A stretch of 64,000 nt of DNA, taken from Motiliproteus sp041586615. GTDB taxonomy: Bacteria > Pseudomonadota > Gammaproteobacteria > Pseudomonadales > Balneatricaceae. The DNA lies in NCBI GenBank assembly GCA_041586615.1, contig JBFGZS010000015.1:10475-74474 (forward strand). The letters are read 5' to 3'. Under the pieces are notes generated by a model. It ran no database searches and was not told where the DNA came from. It saw nothing but the letters and a program-made list of their open reading frames with translations. Positions 1-7,984 of this stretch are shown piece after piece (the stretch's first letter is position 1; each line of letters opens with the position of its first letter). The position numbers were made by a program, and so were the translations under genes.

Positions 1-326
1 GCTTGTTTCAACAGGCCTTTGCGCACGAACTCACGTCCGCGCAGGAGCTTGGCTGCGCTAAGCGTGTCGATCTGCTGCTGTAATCGGTCAATCGTTACTT
101 GGCGCTTTTGATCGTGCGGCTCGGCGACAGCGAGTATCCGCCAGTGCAGCAACGCTTGGTGCACGTGGCCCTGCTGCTCCTGGGTCACGGCTGCTTGGCC
201 ATGAAAGTGTAAGAACTGCTGTCGTTTAGCGTCACTCAAGCCGGTGCGGCTATCCAGGGGCACGCTCCCGCACCCGGTCAACATCAGGCCAATCATCGCT
301 ACCCCCCGTAAGTGCAATGGCGTCAC
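1..326 (-). CDS. lipoprotein of unknown function, C-terminus outside window
   Basis: The gene reads leftward and runs off the window edge after about 108 codons. The likely start is a GTG overlapping the TGA of the upstream deacetylase gene (GTGA), with AAGGA about 5 nt before it. Residues 1-18 form a short basic then hydrophobic signal ending in LTGC, with Cys19 as the predicted lipidation site. The rest is helical and rich in Gln, His and Arg, with no domain I recognise. The 4-bp overlap says it is co-transcribed and translationally coupled with the polysaccharide deacetylase, so an envelope role is likely. This is inferred from context only. Confidence 0.6.
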   Translation of the reverse strand, partial: MTPLHLRGVAMIGLMLTGCGSVPLDSRTGLSDAKRQQFLHFHGQAAVTQEQQGHVHQALLHWRILAVAEPHDQKRQVTIDRLQQQIDTLSAAKLLRGREFVRKGLLKQ

Positions 327-1393
327 CAGTTCCTTACCGACACGAAAACCTCAAGTTTGCGCTGAAGGCTGCTGAGGTCATCGTCCGCATAAACCATGGT
401 TCGCCGCAACCGGTAGGGATCAGAAAAGCTAGGATTGCCACCTCGATGCACCGTGGTGGCCAGACGAAAACCATGTTTTTTTAGCAGCATCACGGCAAGG
501 TCATTACTATCGCCGTAGGGATAGGAAAATTGATCGACCCTATGCCCTAGCCGCTGTTCTACAATTCTGCGCCCATCCGCCACCTCCGTTTCTAACCAGC
601 GCGGGTAGTCCGCAGTCGTCCCAGGAGGCGCCACCAGGGAGGTATGACTCTTGGCGTGGGACTGGATATCCACCAGCCCGCTGGCCAACATGGTTTTCAT
701 CTGCTGCCAGCTCACGGCTGCAGGCGCACCAATAAAATCGGTATAGACAAACAGGGTGGCCGGGTAGCCGAACTCCTTAAGTATGGGGTAAGCGACCTCA
801 TAGGCCGAGCGGTACCCGTCATCGATCGTGATAACCACGGATTTAGAGGGAATCTCCCGTTTCCCATTCAGATACTCCGGCAGCTGCGACAGACGCAGCA
901 CGTGATAACCCTGGTCGCGGATAAATGTCAGCTGAGCCCTAAATCCGGATGCGGTCTGCTGTAGCCGATTACGGGCCTGTGGCCTGGCGGTAAAGCGGTG
1001 ATAGGCGAGAATCGGAATGGTCCGGTAACCCGTACGGTACACCCCGGAAGGATTAAAAACGCGTGCCGGCGCGGCCACCAGCTCTCCGCCTTCTGGATCC
1101 AGGGCGGGATTAAGCTCACGGATACGCTGAGCATCGACGCTAGACCCGTAAAGGCGCTCGGCAATGGCATGGAAACTATCGCCGGGACGACTGCGTATCA
1201 GCAGGAAGTTAGCATCCTGGGCAATCAGCTCCTTGGCGTACAGATCCACAGTTGCCGACGGTAAAATCCCCCCGCCACAGCCGGATAGCTGCGCGATCCC
1301 CACCAGCAACGCCACCCTTGCCCACCAACTGGTGTTCGTGGTTCTGAAGCGATGCTTATTGAGGCGCGGCCTAACGGCATGCAACGGCGTCAA
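323..1393 (-). CDS. LysM/polysaccharide deacetylase lipoprotein
   Basis: Predicted metal-dependent carbohydrate esterase (family 4) that would remove N-acetyl groups from a cell-surface or peptidoglycan glycan. Residues 1-38 form a long signal ending in the lipobox LSGC (Cys39). A LysM-like segment (SRPGDSFHAIAERLYG, about residues 67-82) follows. The deacetylase fold runs from about residue 125, with TIDDGY (motif 1, metal and base Asp), SHAKSH (motif 2, His-x3-x-His metal pair) and SYPYGD (motif 3). The start is TTG, supported by GGGAGG 8 nt upstream. It overlaps the following lipoprotein gene by 4 bp. The LysM assignment is weaker than the deacetylase one. Confidence 0.82.
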   Translation of the reverse strand: MTPLHAVRPRLNKHRFRTTNTSWWARVALLVGIAQLSGCGGGILPSATVDLYAKELIAQDANFLLIRSRPGDSFHAIAERLYGSSVDAQRIRELNPALDPEGGELVAAPARVFNPSGVYRTGYRTIPILAYHRFTARPQARNRLQQTASGFRAQLTFIRDQGYHVLRLSQLPEYLNGKREIPSKSVVITIDDGYRSAYEVAYPILKEFGYPATLFVYTDFIGAPAAVSWQQMKTMLASGLVDIQSHAKSHTSLVAPPGTTADYPRWLETEVADGRRIVEQRLGHRVDQFSYPYGDSNDLAVMLLKKHGFRLATTVHRGGNPSFSDPYRLRRTMVYADDDLSSLQRKLEVFVSVRNW

Positions 1394-1493
1394 AACATAG
1401 CCCTCCCTGATCGATATGGTTCGGATTTCAATCAGCCCAAGGCCCTGAACTCAGGGCAATGAAGTCAATGATGACAAATTGATGACAAATAAT

Positions 1494-1580
1494 GGCGTTA
1501 TGCCACGGCGGTTCATCCATGAGCCGCCGATCAAGGCGACACGGCTTGCTCGGTATGACGTTGCTGCCTTGATAATGCGG
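1494..1580 (+). repeat. dispersed double-hairpin repeat, copy A
   Basis: About 85 bp made of two inverted repeats. The first half contains GGCGGTTCATCCATGAGCCGCC-type dyad arms and the second contains TCAAGGCGAC...TGCCTTGATAA arms. Related copies lie at 17681-17763 (reverse), 33791-33873, 48881-48963 and, as a half copy, 57421-57463. All are intergenic. This copy lies downstream of the deacetylase promoter region and is the most diverged in its second half. Confidence 0.7.
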
Positions 1581-1627
1581 CTACTAACAAGTATTAACTA
1601 TAATCCAGCTACTCTCCTCCACTCCCT

Positions 1628-1656
1628 TCTCTTCTTCTTCTCTTCTTCTTCTCTTC
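1628..1656. repeat. CTT-rich pyrimidine microsatellite
   Basis: The + strand reads as two near-perfect TCTTCTTCTTC blocks, flanked by more pyrimidines (about 1609-1660 contains almost no purines). It lies about 180 bp upstream of the sigma-54-type promoter of the small peptide gene. Such tracts are slippage-prone and can adopt unusual structures. No function is shown here. Confidence 0.7.
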
Positions 1657-1835
1657 TCACCCCTAAAAAAAGACACAGATGTTCGAAAAAAACAAACAGC
1701 TCATAGGATTTGGTTGTTAAAAACTAACTTTATGCGTATGTCGGTACGTTGCGGGATTAACGCAGACCTACCCATTACCAGAAAATATACTTTATTTACA
1801 ATAAGTTAAACAAAAATACTGGGTACGCGCTACGA

Positions 1836-1851
1836 TGGCGCGATTTATGCT
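1836..1851 (+). promoter_or_regulatory. candidate sigma-54 promoter of the peptide gene
   Basis: The sequence TGGCGCGATTTATGCT matches the sigma-54 consensus TGGCACG-N4-TTGCW at 6/7 and 4/5 positions, with the diagnostic GG-N10-GC spacing (GG 1837-1838, GC 1849-1850). Transcription would start near 1862, leaving an 80-nt leader before the ATG at 1943. A sigma-54-type activator is encoded close by on the other strand (2670-3959), which supports the call. The site was found by eye and not scored statistically. Confidence 0.6.
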
Positions 1852-1854
1852 CTA

Positions 1855-1906
1855 TCTAATTGTAACAGCCAATTGCAATAGTCAATTGCAATAGCCAATT
1901 GCATTC
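1855..1906 (+). repeat. four 13-bp tandem repeats with CAATTG core
   Basis: Copies are at 1855-1867 (degenerate), 1868-1880, 1881-1893 and 1894-1906, with unit G(C/T)CAATTGCAATA. Each contains the palindromic hexamer CAATTG, except the first, which has TAATTG. The array starts just after the sigma-54-type -12 element, so it covers the transcription start and the early 5' leader. It could be an operator for a repressor, an RNA-level control element or simply a slippage product. The 13-bp period is not helical. Confidence 0.7.
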
Positions 1907-1942
1907 TTGAAACACACGAAAGGGAAAAGAGGAGATACAGCC

Positions 1943-2092
1943 ATGGGCACCCTGATTGTAAAAGACCTAATCGTCGATAAAGAATTGGACCGCAAAGCGA
2001 TGCAAGCGGTGTACGGTGGTCGGCGCTTTCCAACCCGCCTGCCACGCCGCAAGCGATACAGCTACATCTCATTGAATGGTATCTACCGATAA
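1943..2092 (+). CDS. double-glycine leader peptide precursor with cationic core
   Basis: Predicted 49-residue precursor secreted by the C39 exporter encoded at 3959-7003. The ATG at 1943 has AGAGGAGA 8 nt upstream; an earlier in-frame ATG at 1907 lacks such a site. Residues 1-26 look like a double-glycine leader: Gly25-Gly26, with Val at -4, Met at -7 and Leu at -12, three of the usual hydrophobic anchor positions, in an acidic amphipathic helix (KELDRKAMQAVYGG). Cleavage after Gly26 would release a 23-residue core with seven Arg, one Lys, two Pro, three Tyr and no acidic residue (about +8). There are no Cys, so no disulfide or lanthionine bridges are possible. A bacteriocin-like or signalling role is inferred. 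I recognise no homologue by name. Expression is probably from the sigma-54 site at 1836-1851. Confidence 0.72.
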   Translation: MGTLIVKDLIVDKELDRKAMQAVYGGRRFPTRLPRRKRYSYISLNGIYR

Positions 2093-2108
2093 CACGCGCG
2101 TTAGGCGA

Positions 2109-2144
2109 ACGATAAAACAAACGGTAAAACAAACGGTAAAACAA
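2109..2144 (+). repeat. three 12-bp tandem repeats
   Basis: The unit ACGGTAAAACAA occurs at 2121-2132 and 2133-2144, with a one-base variant (ACGATAAAACAA) at 2109-2120. The array sits 16 bp after the stop codon of the peptide gene and before the next gene on the same strand. No stem-loop is formed by the array itself. Confidence 0.75.
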
Positions 2145-2229
2145 CAAGCGGGCAAGGGACGCAGACAGAGGCTGCGTTCCTTTGCAACAGCGAACACAGG
2201 CTTGCACAGCAATCCCGGAGGGTACTTCC

Positions 2230-2628
2230 ATGACACTGCAAATCAATGAACTCTGCCACCAGATTCAGGAAGGTCAGCTAGCGTTGCTGGAAAGTGTTCC
2301 TGGTCTCAGCCTCCATACGCTGCGCATGGAGAACCGTCAGTATTCCGGTACCGGCGGCATTAGCCAGCTGAATCATGCGTACGGTTTTGTGCCTGCCTTC
2401 CAGGATACGCTGGACCAGATCCATGAAATTTCGCGCTTCGTTGACGGTCGGGCAGCGCCTCTGCATCTGCTGGATGGGCTACCCAGTGAATGGATCATAG
2501 AGCGCTCACCCGAGGGTAAGGTGTTAGCGATCAAGGACTCGGTGATTGCTGGATTTTTACGTCAGGAGCGTTTCTATACCCGCGAGCAGGCTGCTCGAGC
2601 GGTCAAGGTAATAAATCTCGATGACTGA
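2230..2628 (+). CDS. 132-residue protein of unknown function, companion of the peptide gene
   Basis: The ATG at 2230 is preceded by GGAGGG at 7 nt and is preferred over an in-frame start at 2182. The protein is acidic to neutral and soluble, with no signal peptide or membrane segment, and is predicted to be mostly helical. Its one Cys is near the N-terminus (residue 9). A YSGTGG stretch near residue 40 lacks the hydrophobic spacing of a double-glycine leader. I do not recognise the family. It follows the peptide gene on the same strand with no clear terminator between them, so it is probably in the same transcript. Immunity, maturation or regulation of the peptide are all possible but undemonstrated. 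Confidence 0.65.
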   Translation: MTLQINELCHQIQEGQLALLESVPGLSLHTLRMENRQYSGTGGISQLNHAYGFVPAFQDTLDQIHEISRFVDGRAAPLHLLDGLPSEWIIERSPEGKVLAIKDSVIAGFLRQERFYTREQAARAVKVINLDD

Positions 2629-2669
2629 TCCGGTAGCGCAGGACGCCACAAGATCACCGCTAAGCCGTA

Positions 2670-3959
2670 TCAAGGTCCGGGCGGCGGGCGTTTCGCCGCC
2701 TTAAACTGTTTCGATTGAATCCCGTGTTTTTTCAACAGGGTCTGCAGGTGGGAGCGGTTAAGTTTCAATTTTTGCGCCAATTCGGTGACATTGCCAGCCA
2801 TCTGCAACAACCCCTGCTCCAGATAGTTTTTTTCCGCCGCATCGCCAGCGGCTTTCTTGCATTCACTCAAGTTCAACGGTTTCTCAGGAGGCTCTGCCTC
2901 TGCAGCGGAGACCGTGTTGAAAGAGCGGACCGAGGGAGGCAGGTGCTCCAGGTCGGCGCTGCGCTCTGCCAGGCAGGAGAGTCGGAAGATAATATTGCGC
3001 AGCTCACGAATATTGCCTGGATAGGCATAACCCAGCAGGAAGGTACGCAACCGTGGAGCCAGCTGGAGAGGCGATCGCTGCAGTTTTTCAGCGGCCTCAT
3101 CACAAAAAAAATCGATCAACAGCGGGATTTCGTCGCGCCGTTCTCGCAACGCCGGCAACGTTACCTGGATCACGCTGAGCCGGTAATAGAGATCTTCGCG
3201 AAAAGCCCCCTCGTGAGACATCGCGAGCAGATCTCTATTGGTGGCCGCGACGATACGGGTGTCAATGTTGAAAACCTCGTCGGAACCGACCCGCTGAATC
3301 TCGCTCGATTGCAGCACCCGCAACAGTTTGACCTGCCCCTGCAACGGCAGCTCCCCCACCTCATCGAGAAAGATGCTGCCGCCGTCGGCACTCTCAAACT
3401 TACCCCGACGATCACTGGTGGCCCCGGTAAAGGCGCCCTTCTTATGGCCGAACAGTTCCGATTCGATCAGATTTTCAGGGATCGCCCCGCAGTTAACGGA
3501 GATAAGCTGCTGGTCCGCCCGGTGCCCGTTGGTGTGCACCAGTTTAGCCATCAACTCCTTGCCGGTACCGCTCTCACCATCAATCAGCACCGGCAGATCG
3601 GTGGGTGCCGCCTTCTCGGCGATCTCTAGCGCTTCCAGCAGCGCCGGACTCTCGCCAAATACGCCTTCGAAGGTAAAGTTGCGATCAATCAGTTCCTGGC
3701 GCCGTTGCTGGGTGCTTTTATGCCGCGGTATTTGCGCGTCCTCTGCCGGCGACGGCTCATCGTCGGCCCCCTTGAGCCGTTCATGCCTAGAGAGCAGCAT
3801 CACTTCGCTGCGCAGCGCTGCCACCTGGGCCATCAGTTTCTGCTTGTCTTCGGTATCTAATCCCGCCGACCAGCGCAGGTTTGAACGCAGTACTTCGATT
3901 TTTTCAATCAGGCCGCCATAGGCGGCACTGGAGGTCTGTTTGCGAAAAAGACTTTTCAT
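2670..3959 (-). CDS. sigma-54-dependent transcriptional activator without sensor domain
   Basis: AAA+ enhancer-binding protein of 429 residues. About 95 N-terminal residues are helical and coiled-coil-like and carry no receiver, GAF or PAS domain. The AAA+ domain (about 97-330) shows Walker A GESGTGKE, the sigma-54 contact loop GAFTGA, Walker B IFLDEVGEL and the arginine-finger region. A Fis-type helix-turn-helix lies near residues 385-415 (MAGNVTELAQKLKLNRSHLQTLLKKHG). It is the last gene of the export operon; its ATG overlaps the exporter stop by one base (TAATG). It is the obvious candidate to activate the two sigma-54-like promoters at 1836-1851 and 13895-13910. Without a sensor domain, its activity must be set by its level or by a partner. 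Confidence 0.92.
   Translation of the reverse strand: MKSLFRKQTSSAAYGGLIEKIEVLRSNLRWSAGLDTEDKQKLMAQVAALRSEVMLLSRHERLKGADDEPSPAEDAQIPRHKSTQQRRQELIDRNFTFEGVFGESPALLEALEIAEKAAPTDLPVLIDGESGTGKELMAKLVHTNGHRADQQLISVNCGAIPENLIESELFGHKKGAFTGATSDRRGKFESADGGSIFLDEVGELPLQGQVKLLRVLQSSEIQRVGSDEVFNIDTRIVAATNRDLLAMSHEGAFREDLYYRLSVIQVTLPALRERRDEIPLLIDFFCDEAAEKLQRSPLQLAPRLRTFLLGYAYPGNIRELRNIIFRLSCLAERSADLEHLPPSVRSFNTVSAAEAEPPEKPLNLSECKKAAGDAAEKNYLEQGLLQMAGNVTELAQKLKLNRSHLQTLLKKHGIQSKQFKAAKRPPPGP
2680..2700. terminator. GC-rich hairpin between convergent genes
   Basis: The 7-bp stem GGCGGCG/CGCCGCC with a 7-nt loop overlaps the last codons of the sigma-54 activator and faces the 132-residue gene ending at 2628. 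There is no T-tract on either side, so it is at best a weak or Rho-assisted terminator. Confidence 0.35.
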
Positions 3960-6900
3960 TACCCCCCCAGTTGCTTCTGAACCAGTTGATAGTACATTCC
4001 CTTACGGTCCAGCAGTTGCTGGTGGGCACCCTCTTCGACGATGGCACCTTCATAAAGCACCAGAATTTTATCGGCATTCATAACGGTACTGAGTCGGTGG
4101 GCGATCACCACCGCGGTTCTCCCCTGAAGAATATGTTGCATATTTTTGAGAATATTACTCTCAGACTGGGTATCCAGTGCCGAAGTCGCCTCGTCAAAAA
4201 TCAACAGTCGCGGATCGTGATAGATAGCCCGGGCGATGCAAAGGCGCTGCATCTGGCCTCCCGACAGACCCATGCCCCGCTCCCCCACCATCTGCTCATA
4301 GCCCAACGGCAGTGCCGAAATAAACCCATGGGCATCGGCCATCTTGGCCACCTCGATAATGCGGGCACGATCCGGATTTTCATCGCCGGCGGCGATGTTC
4401 TCGGCCACGGTACCGGAGAAGAGGAGATTGGACTGCATCACATAGCCGATCTGGGCCCGGTAATATTCTTTGTCGACCAGTTTAAGGTCGTAGTCATCCA
4501 CCATTATTTTACCTTCGGTGGGGGGGTAGAACCCCACCAGCATCTTGGCCAGCGTCGTTTTCCCCGACCCACTCTGGCCAACAATGGCGATCATTTCGCC
4601 CGCTTTGATGTCACAGCTAACGTTCTCCAGCACATAGGCACTCTCCTTGCCGCCATAACGGAAATAGACGTTTTCCAGCCGGATATCACCGCGAATATTC
4701 GGCAACAGCACCCGACTGGAAATATCCTCCGGCTTCTGTTCCGGTTCCAGGTCCAGCACATCGCCCAACCGCTCCATCGCCACACCCGCTTCGTGCAACT
4801 CATCCCACAAACCCACCAGCCCCATCAACGGCGCCATCACACTGCCCATCAGCATATTGAAGGCGATCAGTTGACCGATGGTCAGCTGCTGATTCAGCAC
4901 CAGGGTGGCGCCCACCCACAGCACGACGATGGAGGTTGCCGAATTGAGAATCTGACCACCCGTCGATACCAGCGCGGTGAATTTTTGCGCGTTATACTGC
5001 ACCTCCAGCGCCTTGGCATACTTCTTTTCCCACTTGATCCGCATGGCACGCTCAATCCCCATCCCCTTGATGGTTTCGGCGCCACTGAGGGACTCCATCA
5101 GTACCGATTCAGCATCGGTGGAGGTTTCGAAGCTACGGCGGGCATAGTGTTTGAGTCGTGGCGTTATCGATACCGTCAGCACCAGGATCGGTATCAACAT
5201 CAACAGCAGGATCAGCGTCATCTTGACGTTGTAGATAAACAGCACACTAAAATAGATAAACACCATCATCAGGTTAAGAATGGTGCTGATGGTCGATTCG
5301 GTAAGAAAATTCCGAATCGTCTCGTTCTCCTGAAACCGGGCAAAGATATCCCCGGTGCGCCGCTTGCTAAAAAATGACAGCGGCAGCGAAATAGCATGCT
5401 TATAAAATTGTGACATCATGCTGAAATCGAGATTGCGCACCAGAAAACTCGACAGAAACGCCCGCATCACCGAGGTCAATTCAATAAACAGATGGGTGAT
5501 CACCAACCCCACGATCAAAATAAACAACAGATCGTAGTTCTGGTGCACCACCACCTTATCCAGCACATTCTGCATGATTACCGGCGGTGCCACCCCCAAC
5601 AGCTCGATCACCATGGTCGCCAGAAACAGGTAGCTCAGCAGTGACTTGTAGGGCCGGAGGTAACCGACAAAGCGCACCCAGGGCGAACGGGTCGCGGCCA
5701 GTTTCGCCAGGCTCGGCCCCGGGGTAAACAGCAGACAGGTGCCACTCCAGCCTTTTTCGAACTCATCCAGGGTCATCTTCTTGAATCCTACCCCGGGATC
5801 GGCAACCCAGACCCAGTGCTTGGAAATGCCATAAACAACAATATAGTGATACCCCTCCCAGTGGGCGATAAAGGGCAGGTCAAAGCCCAACAGCGACTGA
5901 TACGTGCACTGCACGCCACGGGTGCTGAACCCCAGAGATTCACCGACCTTGGCCAGACTATCCAGGGTGGCACCTTCGGTGGTGACGTTGGCCAACTCGC
6001 GTAATTTCCCCAGGGTCAGGTTGATATCGTAGTGCTTGCAGATCATCGCCAGGCAGGCGGCACCGCAGTCCATCTCCTCTGCCTGCTCCACCAGGGGAAA
6101 ACGCTTAATGATCCGCTCACCCACTTTCGGTTTCGAACTCATGTCCAGCAATAAGCGGGGGTTGCGGCGTTCTTTCAATGTCCTCTGGCGCTGCAGTTCC
6201 CGCTGATGGAAGCGGATGCGCTCCTCCAGCACCGCCTTCACCTGGCTGTTATGATCAAGAATAAAGTTAATGGTCTCTTCGGGAATCACCAACAGAACGC
6301 CATCCTCCTGAGCGATCACGGAGGCAAACTGCGGCTGTTTATGCAGACAGCTATTTTCGCCGAATACCTCACCCTGTTCCAGCGTGGCCAGAGGGTAGGT
6401 GTCCTCCTTGTCCTGGTGTACCACCTTGACCACCCCTTTGCGTACGACATACAGCCGACGATCCTCCAGTGAGTCCTGTTCCAGAATCACCTGTCCGGCC
6501 TTCACCCGTTTGATGCCAAGGGTACGGATATGGGTTTCCATCGCGGCCTTATCGATCTTGCCACGCAGATCAAACAGCTGGGTCACGACGCCCCCGGCGG
6601 CGCTGATGGCTGCGTAGCGCGCAATAAAGGTCTGTGCCGGGTCATTGCCGGCCAGGATCCGGCTCAGGGGTTCGCGTGGGATCAACAATAATTCGGTCTT
6701 TGCTGACGCGCGTACCGAATATTCTTGAACATAGTCAATCAGAATCGACTGTTCGGAGAATACATCGCCTTGCTTGCGTATACCGAGACTCTTCTCCTTG
6801 CCGTTAACCTCGTTAAAAAGCCGCACGGTACCGGATTTCAGCACATAGATACCCGGTGCGATATCGCCGGTGCTGATCACCGAATCCCCGAATTCAAAGC

Positions 6901-7003
6901 TTTTCAGTTCGGCAGCAGCGGCCAGAGTCTGCAGCTCCGCGGGATTCAGGGGTGAAAAAATCTCGACGGATGCCAATAATTCGGCGGTGGATTCGGGGCT
7001 CAA
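3959..7003 (-). CDS. peptidase-containing ABC exporter with two cNMP-binding-type domains
   Basis: Inner-membrane exporter of 1014 residues that should cleave double-glycine leaders and pump the core peptide. Domains in order: two cyclic-nucleotide-binding-type beta rolls (about 10-125 and 145-260); a C39 peptidase (about 300-430) with an intact catalytic set of Gln307, Cys313 (MDCGAACLAM), His386 (YHYIVVY) and Asp402 (ADPG); a six-helix ABC transmembrane domain (about 450-730); and an ATPase domain with GQSGSGKTT, LSGGQ, LLIFDEATSALD and the switch His (AHRLS). The start is TTG, backed by GAGGAGG 6 nt upstream. Exporters with cNMP-binding domains fused to C39 occur in cyanobacteria (HetC type). 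The beta rolls may gate transport by ligand or only by structure. The cationic precursor at 1943-2092 is the likely substrate. Confidence 0.93.
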   Translation of the reverse strand: MSPESTAELLASVEIFSPLNPAELQTLAAAAELKSFEFGDSVISTGDIAPGIYVLKSGTVRLFNEVNGKEKSLGIRKQGDVFSEQSILIDYVQEYSVRASAKTELLLIPREPLSRILAGNDPAQTFIARYAAISAAGGVVTQLFDLRGKIDKAAMETHIRTLGIKRVKAGQVILEQDSLEDRRLYVVRKGVVKVVHQDKEDTYPLATLEQGEVFGENSCLHKQPQFASVIAQEDGVLLVIPEETINFILDHNSQVKAVLEERIRFHQRELQRQRTLKERRNPRLLLDMSSKPKVGERIIKRFPLVEQAEEMDCGAACLAMICKHYDINLTLGKLRELANVTTEGATLDSLAKVGESLGFSTRGVQCTYQSLLGFDLPFIAHWEGYHYIVVYGISKHWVWVADPGVGFKKMTLDEFEKGWSGTCLLFTPGPSLAKLAATRSPWVRFVGYLRPYKSLLSYLFLATMVIELLGVAPPVIMQNVLDKVVVHQNYDLLFILIVGLVITHLFIELTSVMRAFLSSFLVRNLDFSMMSQFYKHAISLPLSFFSKRRTGDIFARFQENETIRNFLTESTISTILNLMMVFIYFSVLFIYNVKMTLILLLMLIPILVLTVSITPRLKHYARRSFETSTDAESVLMESLSGAETIKGMGIERAMRIKWEKKYAKALEVQYNAQKFTALVSTGGQILNSATSIVVLWVGATLVLNQQLTIGQLIAFNMLMGSVMAPLMGLVGLWDELHEAGVAMERLGDVLDLEPEQKPEDISSRVLLPNIRGDIRLENVYFRYGGKESAYVLENVSCDIKAGEMIAIVGQSGSGKTTLAKMLVGFYPPTEGKIMVDDYDLKLVDKEYYRAQIGYVMQSNLLFSGTVAENIAAGDENPDRARIIEVAKMADAHGFISALPLGYEQMVGERGMGLSGGQMQRLCIARAIYHDPRLLIFDEATSALDTQSESNILKNMQHILQGRTAVVIAHRLSTVMNADKILVLYEGAIVEEGAHQQLLDRKGMYYQLVQKQLGG

Positions 7004-7100
7004 TGGGCACCTCCTCTCGGCTGAAGATCGCTAGCCAGGTTGATTCAATTCAAGCCATAACGGTGGTGTCAATGCACACCGCCGGAGCCGTTAGACGCTA

Positions 7101-7856
7101 TCAGGGGATTTCGATCACATGCTCCTGACTACGCTGTTCCAGCCACTGCCGATACACCTGTTTATGCACCGTTTGTCGCGTGTTATTGTCCAAACGAGCC
7201 GGATGCAACTCCATGACCTGAAATATTTCAAACAGCAGACCGTCCTCCGATTCGAAGGGGCCCAGCACGTCACCGGCCGCCGCATTGAAGGCCTTAGCAT
7301 CCACGTCATCGGGCAGGGAGCCACGCGTCAGCGTCCCCAACAACCCACCCTCGGGGGCCGTGTCGGAGGAGAGTGAATGCTCTCGGGCCAACTCGCTGAA
7401 ACTGTCCGGATCATCTTCCAGCAGCGCACAGAGCTCCTGAGCCTTGCCTTTAGAATCCACCACAATATGACGCATCTCGACGGTGTCGAACTTCGGCGAA
7501 TGCAAGCGGAAATACGCATCAATCGCCTGATCCGAACACACCTGCGCCACCATCTTTTGCTTCAGCAAGCCCTCACGAACGAATTCGGCGTACTCCTCGA
7601 TGGTCAATCCCGTCTCGGCCAGGTAATCCATCATCTCCTTGGCTCGGTGCAAACCCTGCAAGCGACGTAGTTGATCCGCTCGCTCCTGTACCTCTTCATC
7701 GGTTACCGTTAACCCGTGTTTGAGGGCCGCATGCACGGTCAACTTGTCACTTAACAGGGGTTCTACCAGCTCCTCGTAGTCCGCCCGGAACCTGAGAATT
7801 TTGACGAAGTCTTCGGCGCTGATTACTTCCTCATCAATTTTCGCTAACACCATCAT
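7101..7856 (-). CDS. PpiC/parvulin-type prolyl isomerase
   Basis: Predicted peptidyl-prolyl cis/trans isomerase of about 251 residues in the SurA/PpiC family. An N-terminal helical chaperone-like region (about 1-120) is followed by a parvulin domain (about 125-215) that keeps MRHIVV, FSELAREHS, GGLLG and GPFES-type family motifs. There is no signal peptide or membrane anchor, so it should act in the cytoplasm, perhaps on cargo or exporter. The ATG at 7856 is preferred because GAGGG lies 7 nt upstream; an upstream in-frame TTG at 7892 has poor spacing. It lies between the HlyD adaptor and the exporter in the operon. The two prolines in the predicted peptide core are possible targets, which is inference. 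Confidence 0.8.
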   Translation of the reverse strand: MMVLAKIDEEVISAEDFVKILRFRADYEELVEPLLSDKLTVHAALKHGLTVTDEEVQERADQLRRLQGLHRAKEMMDYLAETGLTIEEYAEFVREGLLKQKMVAQVCSDQAIDAYFRLHSPKFDTVEMRHIVVDSKGKAQELCALLEDDPDSFSELAREHSLSSDTAPEGGLLGTLTRGSLPDDVDAKAFNAAAGDVLGPFESEDGLLFEIFQVMELHPARLDNNTRQTVHKQVYRQWLEQRSQEHVIEIP

Positions 7857-7984
7857 GGCACTGCCCTCGCTCGAATCGTATTGATCTGTCAATCACCTGC
7901 TGCGCAAAGTTCTGCGTTACTTTCTACGTTGATTGGCGTAACCGCAGACGCCCACATGATCGCTGTTCTCGGTCGACCTAGCGT

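Noticed and set aside
1479..1706. 75-codon plus-strand ORF in the intergenic region
   Set aside because: It runs through dispersed repeat copy A and the pyrimidine tract and has no ribosome-binding site.
1855..1906. CRISPR-like array
   Set aside because: The 13-bp repeats are directly adjacent with no spacers, and no cas gene is present.
2230..2628. 132-residue protein as a second double-glycine substrate (TGG near residue 43)
   Set aside because: Residues at -4, -7 and -12 are not the hydrophobic anchors, and the leader would be far too long.
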